From NCBI RefSeq assembly GCF_000150275.1, contig NW_002060955.1, positions 598,886 to 662,885 on the forward strand: DNA of 64,000 nucleotides. Direction: 5' to 3'. Source of the DNA: Trichoplax adhaerens. Lineage: Eukaryota; Placozoa; Uniplacotomia; Trichoplacea; Trichoplacidae. Shown here in pieces: positions 16,026-28,093 of this stretch. A program made the position numbers and the translations under genes. The notes below the pieces were generated by a model. That model did no database searches and was not told the origin of the DNA. It saw nothing but the letters and a program-made list of their open reading frames with translations. The first letter of the stretch is position 1. Every line of letters begins with the position of its first letter.

Positions 16026-19000
16026 CTAATCTCGAAATAGTTTTATCAGTTCCGTAAAGATGCAGGCCAATAATATTTTGTCTGTACACTTTACTAACTG
16101 TGAGTCATCATCAATTATTTTTAAGTGGATGTTGGTATTCGGTTTATCATTAGAAGCTTTTAACGCTTGTTGATGAACATTAAAAGACGGATTAAGGTAA
16201 TTGGCAATTGCATCACTAGCAGCTTCAATTACTTTCTTGAAGGATGCACTCTCTAATATTTTAGGCCGTATAAAAGAATCATTTGGAAGGAATGATACAA
16301 CTAGTCGTAGAATTAATGCAAGCAATCTAAAATCCCTGCAAGTGAATGACAAAGTGACGTTAGTTACAAATTTAAAAAATCGAATTACGTACATGTTACG
16401 ATATATATATTAATTGATAAGGGTGGTTAACTATAGGACTACAACAACTAATATCACGTAAGTAATTACCTTGCAAAAATTTTAATATTAAAAGTTTTGC
16501 CATCAGATGTAAATATGGTGAAACGTAAGCCGGATGATCCAACGAGTGTTTTAGACATTGGTAACAGAGTGCTTTGTTTCTTATGATCTGATGTTGTCAA
16601 CGTTTCTTGAAGGTCATGGGACAACTTTAGTTTACCAATCATATTCTCAACGATATCATTGTTGTTGATGTGATTCAGGTGAACTAATAGCTATTAGAGT
16701 TATAAAAATGCATGACAGAATTTTATAATCGAAGCGAACTTAAACGGATACATCAAAAAGCACCAATAGAAATGTACGGAAGGGTGCAATGTTACTGTAC
16801 CTCAACTGCAACCTTGTTTATATTAGCTTCTGATAATTTTAAACAACTACAGATTTCGAGCTGAGGACTTGTAGAAATATGTTTTATAAAATCATCAGGT
16901 GTCAGTCTTATGGTACCACCGTAACAAATTAAGAAATTTCTAACTGTTTCTTCAGTAAAATCTTGCTTCAAAGCGCATAATATGTCAATGTCACAATAAT
17001 CAGTCAATATGAAATTTGGCAATTCCGTTACGGTTACGATTTGAACTTTCGTCCCAGGTTTAATCGAGTTGATTGTATCATCTTCGGTACTATTATCGGC
17101 TTCAGCAGATATTTTTTGCCTTTTGGCATCTAATTGGCAATGATTCAGTTTTGAAAACTGTTGATTCTATCACTTCATGCAGTTATATTGAACTAAGCAG
17201 AGTTGAAAAATAATACTTTTTCATTAACTAATGTTTACCAGAAGGAATTAAAGTTTCTTCAGTCTGTCGAATATTCGAAACGGGTAATGTGATCGTTGTT
17301 CGGCTTTCGTTATCATTACTTACTAGAACGATTGCTATTGATGAGAGATAGCTAATAGGAAAAGAGAATAGATTTTTATGAGCTGTTGGATAATATATAT
17401 TATTTTATTGAAGGTTTAGATATGATATAATACAGTACCTCTCTGATTTATTGTCTATTTCGAAGGCAATTATAAGTCGATCATCGGTAATAGTCCAATG
17501 CTTAATAGATATGATAACTTTACCAAGGTTTATTTTCGACGTTTTATTATCATTTGATCCTAATTCTTCAGATCCATCAATCAAGGTAAACAAATCTGTA
17601 GACTATAAGCAATATTATGAGTCAGTTACATGCGTAATCAGAGACCATTGCAATGTCTTTCATGCACTAGAAACCATGGAAGAGATTTTTATACAGTTAT
17701 GTAAGAAATTTAGAATTATTTTACAAGCTTCATACATCTACGACTGGAGACGGGGGCAACCCGTTTCCTATTTGTGAAACCAGTTGAAGTGTTTTAGCTG
17801 CAAAGTCTTGCTTCTGTTTTAATTTACAGCGTAATTCATGAAGCTGAGCAGCTAGATTCTGTGCAGGTAATGAGATAAATGTAAAATTTTAAAATCTATT
17901 TTAATGTCAGATATCTTTTTAAACTACAACGACCGTTTGGATATAGTTAATATCCGAGGCTGTACCATTGGAATAACCAAATATTTATACCTGTATCCTA
18001 GCATCCAACGCTTTAATTGCCATAATTTGTCCAGGATATTTTACCGACTTACTTTCTGCATGCTCTTGATTGACAGATTCCTAAAAATTTTCAATAACAT
18101 TACTAATAAATATAGGAGTTAACGTGGTTATAACGTCTTAAATACCTCAGATTTTCTAGAAATGAAGTCATTTAAATCCAGAAGAGCATAGTGTTCGTTG
18201 AAATTTTTAATCCCTGTGATGTTGTATGTAGCAGGAAAAAATTAGTTAGAAAATAAGAAAATAGACAGTAAGATAACTAAGATGACAATTAAAGTTATAA
18301 TAAATTTATAATTAGCAATTATAGAACAAATTTTTTAATAATTTAAACCGATAAAGTTTGAATGGGAGAGAATCGACTCCTGATTACGAGAATACATAAA
18401 CAAGAAAAGAAAGAAATTTGTTTCCTTTACAAGTATAAAATATAACCTGGATAATCTTCAAACAAGAAAAGAATTTGATCGTGACCAAGACCAGCAAAAT
18501 CGTCTATAAGTACATGCCTAACGTTGCTCCTATTTTCAATAATCTACAAAGTTCATTTAGAATAACAATTACTTTAAGTATTGATTTGTTGGATGATGTT
18601 CCTATTCTGCATCTATATCATTTCAAATTGAAAGATAGAATGCAAAGTAGCACCTGCTGAGTTTGATGGTTAATAATGCAAATGTGGTCATCAGCAGATT
18701 TAATCCATATATAATTATTACCTTCAATCTAATGTGAAAGAATAAGATTGTAAGGCAAAGATAAATGGTAGTTAACATTGTGTTAAAACAATGATTTCAT
18801 CAAGCTGTTGGTACCTAGCTTACCATTACACATGCTACATCTATCGCATTACCGAAAGGAATTTTATACAGTCTAACAAGCTTAGCATGCAAGAATTCAA
18901 CAAGTTGGCATTGACTTGTACAAGCAAAGATGATATAATTTGTATCACTAGTATTCATCCTATTGGCTGTATAGGATTTAGTTAATACTTGTAGCTGGTG

Positions 19001-19804
19001 AAGGTCGGAAACCAACGTAAAGCACGTTAAGATATTGCAATAAATATCAGGAATGATGCTATCTGAATCGAGTACGGTTGGAGTAGTAGTTTCGATGTTT
19101 AAGTTTATTGATTGCAGTTTGTAACATTTCTGTTTTGCTGAAGAAGGGCACGATGGGTTGGAACTCATTTCTACTTTACCGATTGCATCTATAGGATGTT
19201 TGGTATTTAAATTGAACGATTGTAAAAAGCAACAATATCGAGGCAATTGGAGGTCAGTATGACTGGCATGGTCAACAACTGGAGTAGAAAGTTGACGTTG
19301 GCCAAGAAAAGGATTATTCAATTGATGAATCTGGTGTGAGCCATTTTCATGATTAAGATCATGCTTAAGGATAGTTATTGTGGATGAATCAATAAGATAA
19401 ATGGAAGGTCCATTCAAGATCGCGATTTGGATATTTTTATCCCACAGAAATTGAGGAATAAACCAACGACGAATCGGTACAAGACGAGGTTGATCCACCA
19501 GCTCAACCTGTATTAGGTAGCATGTTGCTGAAGCATGATCGTTTTGCTGCAATAATGCTAAGTAACATTTTTGAGTGTGCGTTAAGTAATCGAGGACATT
19601 GTTCGCCGTATTTATTATTTGGCTATGGCAAGAGCTATTTTCCCAACTTAAAGAATAACTTTGGCCATAGCAATTCCACTGGACGCCATGATATAATTGA
19701 AAACATTGCAACGTAATTTGCACGTTCTTATTGTCGTTTTGATTGAATGTAAAGTGCAGCAAGAATCCACAATAACTTGAAATGAAAGCCGATGATGGCG
19801 CCAT
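16026..19804 (-). CDS. FANCB: Fanconi anaemia group B protein (FANCB), complete
   Basis: Subunit of the Fanconi core complex (with FANCL and FAAP100), which ubiquitinates FANCD2-FANCI in interstrand crosslink repair. Exons (minus): 18824-19804, 18654-18728, 18447-18543, 18146-18213, 17991-18080, 17736-17858, 17439-17602, 17239-17351, 16801-17129, 16470-16690, 16026-16335. Every phase joins, giving about 856 aa against 859 in human. Recognisable stretches in order: an N-terminal beta-propeller-like region with ILNGPSIYLI and RLYKIPFGNAIDVACV (human CQLPFGDPCAV); HVLIDDFAGLGHDQILFLFE (human [20 protein letters not shown]); a coiled segment AAQLHELRCKLKQKQDF; HWTITDDRLIIAFEI (human YRVIDDSLVVGV); and VQIVTVTELPN. 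The match in order, spacing and length makes the call strong although sequence identity is low. Start at 19804 chosen because exon 1 is open from there and the length fits. Confidence 0.87.
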
Positions 19805-19820
19805 TATAGTAATAGTGATT

Positions 19821-19910
19821 CTATTTTTCTTCCTGACATTGTTGGATTAGTAAACGACTATTTAAGATATTATTTAGAGCAATATCACGTAGAAATTCGA
19901 TGATTACCAT
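19821..19910 (-). other. Upstream ORF ahead of FANCB
   Basis: A 29-codon open frame (MVIIEFLRDIALNN...) that ends with TAG 16 nt before the FANCB ATG at 19804. If the transcript starts further upstream, scanning ribosomes would meet it first and FANCB translation could be damped. No transcript start is visible, so this is only a possibility. Confidence 0.3.
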
Positions 19911-20730
19911 GTTTGCATTTCAAATTGTGCATGATTGGGCAATGTGTTGGACTGGCGAGCGTTGCTTGGGTGCTCATTTGTTAGATGACATCCGATTGGA
20001 GCATTTTGTTGCTATTGCGCATAGCTGTACGAGTATGCTGCCTATGATACACTATAAAGATATTGGCGTTGAGGGTTGTGTGCAAAATGACCTGTCACCC
20101 TTAGCATAGCCTATCCGAAAGTACTGTATCTAGTGGCAATCCACCCACAGCGTTCAAATGTCTGTTTACCTTATTACAGTATAAGCTGATAGACGTTGAA
20201 ATGTGTTTAGTTTACGTTAGTAAAAGAGAAGACAGTGTGTACATTGTACAGTATATAGTATCCATCTCGTATTCATTGGATGTCGTGATCTCCATTGGTC
20301 CAGGCGCATAGTCAGTGGTGCAATAACTTTAACTGCAGGTTGCGACTTTAGGCCTCAAAGTAAATCTGTAGCACTGTACAAGGTATATTAATAGCTGTCA
20401 GTTTAGTTTAAGTTTTTATTTCTACTGCACGATATTGTGCATCATAGTGTATAGCGCTGCGTAAAATAAGGATAGCTTCCCATCCCCTAGACTGTAATAA
20501 TGGATATCCGTACTGCACATATAGTTGTCGCTAGAGTCGTTGTTTGCAATCCCTAACCCTTCGAGCTTAGAAGGGATGTATACTGTACATTGATACAATA
20601 TACTGTACTGTACTGCACTTGTATTTTGATTTTAATGCATTAGCAAATCAAGTTAAAGTTATCGTTTTTGATAACCACAGCACATTCTATATTGTACTGA
20701 GCTCTTCCATCAGGTCTTCTTACAAGCCTA

Positions 20731-21509
20731 GGGCCAGATCGACATTCAAATGGTGTAAATATTCTTGGGTATAGCTAGCCTTCGACTGAAGACTCAGTGA
20801 AGAGCTGATATTTAAACTACAGAATATACAGTAAAGCTTTTATTTTGGGTTGCATACTGCTATCGTTCGAGCACCTATCTGATGCTGCATAGAATGCACA
20901 CATCATAGTGCAGCTCATATTACGTAAAACTACAGAGGGGCCAGATCGACATTCAAATACTGTAAATATTCTTGGGTACAGCTAGCCTTCGACTGAAGAC
21001 CCAGAGAAGACCTGATATTTAATCTACAGAATATAAAGCTTTCATTTTTGGTTGCATACTGCTATCTGATACTGCATAGAATGCACACATCATAGTGCAG
21101 CTCATATTACGTAAAACTACAGAGGGGTCAGATCGACATTCAAATACTGTAAATATTCTTGGGTACAGCTAGCCTTCGACTGAAGACCCAGAGAAGACCT
21201 GATATTTAATCTACAGAATATAAAGCTTTCATTTTTGGTTGCATACTGCTATCTGATACTGCATAGAATGCACACATCATAGTGCAGCTCATATTACGTA
21301 AAACTACAGAAGGGCCAGATCGACATTCAAATACTGTAAATATTCTTGGGTACAGCTAGCCTTCGACTGAAGACTCAGTGAAAAGCAGATCTTTAATCTG
21401 CAGAATATAAAGCTTTCATTTTTGGCTGCATACTGCTACCATTCGAGCACGTATCGGATGCTGCATAGAATGCTCACATCATAGTGCAGCTCATATTACG
21501 CCAAGCTGC
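20731..21509. repeat. Tandem repeat, about 187-bp unit, 4 copies
   Basis: Units start at about 20731, 20938, 21125 and 21312, each opening GGCCAGATCGACATTCAAAT (or GGTCAG...) and closing near ATTACGTAAAACTACAGA. The two central units are nearly identical; the outer two are diverged and the first is longer. Each carries the near-palindrome CTTCGACTGAAG. Function unknown. Confidence 0.9.
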
Positions 21510-21735
21510 AGACCATTTATGGCTTAAAAGGAAGTAAAATAGCACGTACAAGGTGTTCAATTTTTCAATTTTCTTTCGAACAGGTCTGTCATGGAATGGC
21601 AAGTCGACGATTCGCTTGATCATTTTAGTTGTACTCCACGTCTGTAGGCGTACACTATAAAGTTTCGTAAGCGATCACCTCCAGACCGGGAAAGCACAAG
21701 CAGCTGGTTGCATCGAGTGTACTACAGTACAGTAT

Positions 21736-22070
21736 AATGTATGATTTCAATGATACGGTACAGCAAAATGACCAGCAAAGTAGCCGGCTTGCACATTTTT
21801 AACAAGGAACGATCGTTTCCCGTCTCTCTCTCTCTCTCTCTCTTTAATTAGCCATAAACTACTAAAAGCAATCAATTCTGGATTTAGCAGTCCATGCTTT
21901 CCCTTCCAGTCACCTTCTAAAGTAGTCAAATGGCCTACACTCATCCCAAAAGCATGGACTACTGGAAAAAGACGATCAACATTTTCTAGCGTCCACGCCT
22001 GGCTTGCCTTGCCATCTTGGCTGTTGGTAGTACAGTGTATCATTTCAGTCATCCGGTACAATAAAAATGA
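21736..22070. repeat. Diverged direct repeats about 300 bp apart
   Basis: GTATGATTTCAATGATACGG at about 21738 and GTATCATTTCAGTCATCCGG at about 22037 are followed by similar ACA..AAAATGACC sequence. The DNA between them contains the (TC)n tract. Could be the ends of an old insertion or simply a duplicated flank; no terminal inverted repeat or target duplication is evident. Confidence 0.4.
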
Positions 22071-22839
22071 CCCATTAAAAAAGAGCTAGCCTCCGTCCTC
22101 TTGGCCATGTAGGCATCTCCCGTCCTTCCGTACATCAGTCCAAATCGTTTTCAACTCCAGCTGGCCGTATGGTCAGCTGATCACCTAGGCTTTGTCTTCC
22201 ATCGTACCACGTGACCTACGACGGTTACCAATGTAACACAAAAGGCAAAAGCGCGCGTTTTCCTTGCGGCTAGCCATTTCTCTCCGTGATTCCTTCTCTT
22301 TTGGCTCCTTTGCATTTTCATCATCGATTGCTACGACCATGTTATTCGAGCCATTAGGCTAGGAAAGATTGATTATTTTATGGTTGATAGGATTAACTTG
22401 TTATTGGCTGTTGAAATTGAGTGAAAAATTGTATTCTTTGACAGTTTGAGGCTTGGCAAGCGACCATGCAGTGGCCAACACTGCTAACGTTGATGACGAT
22501 AGCAAGACAAGCGTAGGTTAATTTTTCCTCTAGCTCTGTCGTCCATTTCTTCCTTGTATGAGAGCCTTACTACAGGGAATTGGGTTCATTGAGCCTTGTG
22601 GTTTATTCTTATTATATCATTCATAGTAAAACGATCATTATCAAGATTCTTACTGGCGTTATTAACCAACAGTTTGTGCTTAAATCGTTTATTCGATTAC
22701 ACGATCATCATACCAATTGAAACGAGCAACAGGGTCCTCTTGCTACGCTATTACGACGCTATTGGAGTAGACTTTGCTTATTTATTTGTTATTATTATTA
22801 TTATCCATGCCAACTTGCCCTTGATCTTCAAACTTCATC

Positions 22840-25800
22840 ATGACTAATGCAATGATTGGTATGGGCAATTCAATTGAGGTAAGATCAAACTTGATACAAA
22901 TCGCAATTGCGAAATCATCCATCAACATCAGTGATATGGATGACTTTGCCCAAGCTTTTTGCCTTCGAATTTCTTGATTGCAACCAAAGCTAGCTATGAC
23001 ACTGGGCACTAATTCATTGACGACAGCTTCTTCACCAAAATATACACTAGATTCCTTTACTATTTTATTTCTATGTCGATAAAAGTCTTTGCCACAACAG
23101 TCAGTTATTGATGGATTAAAGTTATAACCTTGCACTGTTATACAAGCCCAATTTACAGTCACCAAAATGTTGATACTGTCCTTGTCACCTTAAAGTCTGA
23201 CCAATTACCTGCTTAAACTTTTTATCGACACTAATGCTTGCTAAAGAGAATCAATAACAGATATCTTCTAGCGGAACAGTGTTAATATAATAACTGCTAC
23301 CAATTACAATAACTGGGAAAAAAAACTGTAGTTAGACTAACTGCCCTACCTGCTCAGTAAAGTACTTTCCTATTCAAGCGATATGCTCGAGCTAATCCTC
23401 CTGTTAGAGAATAAGTTACTGAGATACTGGATCATTATAATCTTCGTGCGAGAGAATAAATTACAGAGCTCAAGAGGACTAGCAAGAGTTCATAGTTTGC
23501 AAATTATAATTAATAATCGTTATTGTCATCGTTCACTCGTTCCTCAGTAAATGGTATCAATTGCAAAAGCTAAAGTACGAGCTGTAGTTAAACTAACTAC
23601 CTTACTCATGATTTATTTTTATAAATACTAATGCTTGCATGAGAGATAAATTACAGAGCTCAAGAGGACTAAAAATATTAGATCATACGTCAATAAAACT
23701 AATGAATAATCTTCAATATTCCCGTTAATTATCACCTTTGCTATGAAGTATATCACTATACGCGTAGGGAGGATGTTGATTACCATGACCGAATGCTATT
23801 GATATCATTTTGCATCCTGTCTTAAGGCCTGGATAGTCTAGGCGACATTGTTTAGTCTATATTTATAAAATACCCTTACTAAAGCGATAAAGTTTTCCCA
23901 TCGTCACGATTTCTAATCCTGTCTATGAATGAATTTGGGATTTTATTTGAATGTCGTACTTAGAATAGAATTAGAGAAGTAGCGGCTTGGACAAAATTCA
24001 ATCTCAATGATGGACTTATAGTACTGTACGTGCTCATTCTTTGCCATTAATGCAAGTACATCACAACAGCAAAACTTGTAGTTTCATGGAATTATACCTA
24101 CGATCACGTTATCATCGAAATTGGGTGCCTCAGTTAGTACTAGTCCTAGTAGAAGTTTTTTGCTTCTTTTACATCTGACACTCTAGATTCTGGCCAAGTC
24201 ATGATTGCATAGCCCAGATGTTGTGATGAAATAGTTTTCGTAATACTTTATCGGTAGTCTATAATAATTGCCGCTATTTGAGAAAATTGATGATATGCCT
24301 AAATGAATCATTGTTACTGCAATTGAAAAAAGAGGCGTGCTATTCAAGTTTTTTATAAAATAGTAAGGATGTGATCATTGACAATGATCAATTCTCTGTT
24401 TACAGGATTATCAGGTTCTAGAATTGCTCGGCAAAGGTGGCTTTGGATGCGTCTATAAAGGTAAATCGAAAGTAACTGGTCAATTAGTTGCTGTGAAAAT
24501 GATTGATAAGCAAAAGGCTATCGACGCGGACATGATTGCAAGAGTTGTTAAGGAAGTAGAAATACACTGTCAATTAAAGCATCCATCCATAGTAGAGGTT
24601 AGTAGGATAATCATCTTAATGCGTAATCGACATTTTCTGTTGTAACTAAATCTAAGTAACTCATCAAACTGAAATGATGCACTGATTGTACGTATCGGTA
24701 AATACATTACCTTGAAAAACAATTAAAAAAAAACTTGGATTAAGAATGGCTGTTTAACATAACTAATGCTACCGTTTATTTGCAGTTATACAACTACTTC
24801 GAGGATAGCAATTATGTGTACTTGATAATGGAACTATGTGAAAAAGGAGAATTCCAGCACCATTTGAAAGCTAAGGGAAAGATAGCCGAAGATCAAGGTT
24901 AATAATGCTATAAAACTGATCCCACTGAGAACCTGTTACTGCATACTTCTCAAGAAGAAATTGGTTGTAATCATCTAATAAATAAGAAAATGAGTTGACA
25001 ACTATTTTTGTTGTTTATTATTTTTGTTAGCACGTCGATTTTTAGCCCAAATTGTAAAAGGTCTCCTTTACCTACATTCGCATGACATAGTCCATCGGGA
25101 TCTTAGTTTATCAAATCTATTACTAACAAATGACTTGGATGTGGTTCGTATCAGTACTTATCCGTAACTTCAATTGTAGATTTGTTATATCTAGTAGTGG
25201 TCTACTTATTGTTAACAGAAGGATAGCACAGCGGTGTATCAACACCAAAACTAGGTCTTTATGCTTATAATTATTCATTTATAGAAAATTTCCGACTTTG
25301 GCCTCGCAACGAAACTAGCTGTCCGAGGAGAGACTCATCTCACAATGTGTGGCACGCCAAACTATATATCACCGTATGTAAAATAGATTAGCCCTAAATT
25401 CAATATAGTTTATCGATGTTGATTACAATATAAATATAAAGATGTCATGCGGTATCTTGTTTAAAATTAGTAAATTGGTTAACTGGTTTCAAAGTAAAGT
25501 GGTGTTTTTAATATATGCAATTTTTGTTTAAATAATAGTGAAATAGCTAACCGATCACCCCACGGACTAGAGTCTGATGTTTGGTCTCTTGGCTGTATCT
25601 TGTATACCTTCTTAGTTGGCAAACCACCATTTGATACTAAAGCTATACGAACCACTCTAAATAAAGTTGTTTCTGGAAGTTATACTATACCTCCGTAAGA
25701 ATAACTGTAAACTCTGTCGTTAATATGTATCATGTTCAAGAGTGATTATGATGTAATTGTAGATTTTCTTTTTAATACATGCCTGGATCTAATCTGTATT

Positions 25801-28093
25801 ATGTGATAATCAGCCATCTCTGTGCAGAATCTGAGGATTTAATAAATCGACTCTTACAACAGGTGCGTAGCATCCAAACAACTATTGTTTCCTAATGACC
25901 AAGATCAAATTTATGTTTGTTTTTATCTAAAATTTAACTTTATGCTTTATGCATTGCAGGATCCACTGAAAAGGATTCCTTTACAAGGTCTGTTTGACTA
26001 GCTACATGTAATTAGTATTTCATAAATCTTTATATGGTAGATATGCTGATTATAAACAAGTCTTTTCAAATCGTACATATACCCGCATATATAGACATCC
26101 TGGAGCATCCATTTATGAATCCTAATAAAAGTAGCAAAAGCATAAATGATGGCTATAACGTAAGTTTGCAAGTTAACCCGCAAGTAATTATCTTCCTATG
26201 TTAATCAAATTTCAAGCAAATTATTCTGATACGTAATCTGCTATTCGGCAGCATTTAGATGCATCTGCAGATAGTGGCAATGATACTTTACGGACAATGT
26301 CTACGGGAAATGAACAACGTTCTATTAGTGGAAATTCGTCACATCGTTTATTTAAATCGGCTTTATCGGAACACAGTGATCGCAGTATTAAAACACCCGT
26401 GATTACGTAAGGAGTCGATAAAATTTATCTATTGTCGATTTTTATGAACTTAAGTTTTACTAGCATGGATATTTTCTTTCTATACAGAAAAGATACTGTA
26501 CCCTATCATCCGGTAATCCATCCTTCGTTAAGTTCAAGTCCTAATAATGACCAACAATACACGCGGAACGGTTACAGCTTTCGTAGCGATACAGCTGTTG
26601 TTACAAATCAGCATGTACGCAAGAAGCAACAGTTAAAAACCTCGTACGTATCTGATGCTAATTCATATCACTCACATGGTAAGTTGCCAATCAACAAGAA
26701 GAATTCAGTTCAAAAGCTTAGACATACCTATGAGAATAAGGGAAATGAAAGGGATAAAGGAAGAAAAGTAAATTCCATTAAACCACTAAATACGTGGCGT
26801 TTAAAATCAGTTAGGATTAGAAAGGACGATATCGTGGTATGTTGTACTATATCCTACGGTATCATTTCCAAAAATTATATATCATTGATCAATATCAGTT
26901 GTATAGCTTTACATTTTAGAATAATATATAGTAATTTATGTTTACTACAGTATAGCATTTTAAACGACGGGCGTGTTCGCCTGGAATGGTTAAGTAGAGT
27001 CGGCAGTGGAGCATACTCTGTTCAAGGACTTTTTGAAATTTCGCAGAATGGCACCGATATTACTGTTTACTCTGCAAAGAGAAACGCCTGTGGCGTATCA
27101 TTTACTGATAATCCATCAGTTAACTTTTCATCACTATGCTCCGTTTATGAACAACGTTGTTACAATTTAACCTCTTTGCCGAGACCATATTTTAGATATT
27201 ACCGGATGGCAACCGATTTTGTTAGCGAAGTTAAGGCAAAAACTGTCAAGGTATATGTTCTTTGAATATTACTTAATGTCTGTTACATGATACAAAAGTA
27301 GGACTCGTAGTCAATTTATGCTCTTGCATGCGTCTAGATAATGTTGTATGCTACTGATGCTAAATGCGAACTAATGGAAAATTCTGTATGTGGCGTTACG
27401 TTTTATCACGGTACGTTGAACATTACGTAGCTTTACTGAAGATTGCAAAATTTCAAACAATTGTTCGGGAAGTGAGATGCCTCGGATAATGTCACTGTAT
27501 GATATAGATGCAGCTTGCTGCTCCTATTAATGCAGTAATAAATGAATACATTATTCGACCTGAAATCTTCCTATAGAAATTTAAGGAAATTTCTCTGACT
27601 ATGCTACTATTGAGTTCAATTAGTATGGTCCGTTCATTTCTTTACAGAGTATTGTTGTCAAAGTATTTTCGTCAGAAACTGCTAAGTAGGAGTCAGATCA
27701 CTACCGAATATAAAAATTTACGTCTGTGTGATAAAAAGTTGTAACTTACTTGTAAGCTGGATTCGTATAACCTGTTCTTAAACCTTTTTAGGCATTACAT
27801 TTATTATAAAACCTGGAGATTGTTGCAAAATTAAGACTAGTACCGGGCAAATCTATGTAGCCAAAGATGATAGAGATGTCCAAATCTTACCTGATGCTCT
27901 ACGCTCTATGTATAAACAAGCGATGAATCATTACTACCGTAGTAAAGCCATCGAAAAAGTAATCAGCTCACTAGATAGTAGCTATTTGCCTATTTTCCCT
28001 ATCATATGCGGCAAACTTCCAACCTCTATATCGTCGAGACAGTATTCGAATTTAAATTTGCATGGCAAAGTTTTTAAAGCTGGTCTGTCGTAG
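22840..28093 (+). CDS. PLK4: Polo-like kinase 4 (centriole duplication kinase), complete
   Basis: Exons: 22840-22878, 24406-24597, 24786-24897, 25031-25143, 25285-25373, 25539-25694, 25814-25862, 25960-25987, 26095-26159, 26252-26406, 26488-26836, 26951-27250, 27338-27410, 27792-28093; about 673 aa, phases consistent. The kinase domain starts near residue 14 with [47 protein letters not shown] and DVWSLGC are all intact, so it should be active. Residues 288-293 (DSGNDT) form a beta-TrCP/Slimb degron, as in the self-limiting PLK4 of other animals. After a lysine-rich linker the cryptic polo box (PB1-PB2) begins near residue 450 ([17 protein letters not shown]-like [17 protein letters not shown]). 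The frame stops soon after, so the third polo box is missing. First exon chosen because [16 protein letters not shown] matches the vertebrate N-terminus. Confidence 0.94.
22879..24405 (+). other. PLK4 intron 1 (1.5 kb)
   Basis: Contains a diverged duplicated module. The phrase ATTACAGAGCTCAAGAGGAC occurs at about 23460 and 23650, and CTGTAGTTA(G/A)ACTAACT occurs at about 23327 and 23581. No nested gene seen. Confidence 0.55.

Larger units (their letters stand above)
19911..22839. other. Intergenic region between divergent FANCB and PLK4
   Basis: About 3 kb holding a 187-bp tandem repeat (20731-21509), a pair of 35-bp direct repeats about 300 bp apart (21736 and 22034), a (TC)n tract near 21823-21843, and (TTA)n at 22788-22803 just upstream of PLK4. 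Open frames here (19900-20109 plus; 21747-22061 minus) lack family resemblance and splice partners, so none is called. Confidence 0.6.

Noticed and set aside
19900-20109. Plus-strand frame between FANCB and PLK4
   Set aside because: No family resemblance and no splice partners; it overlaps the FANCB 5' flank in antisense.
21747-22061. Minus-strand 104-codon frame containing an (RE)n run
   Set aside because: The RE run is the translated (TC)n tract. No domain, and the flanks look like a diverged direct repeat.
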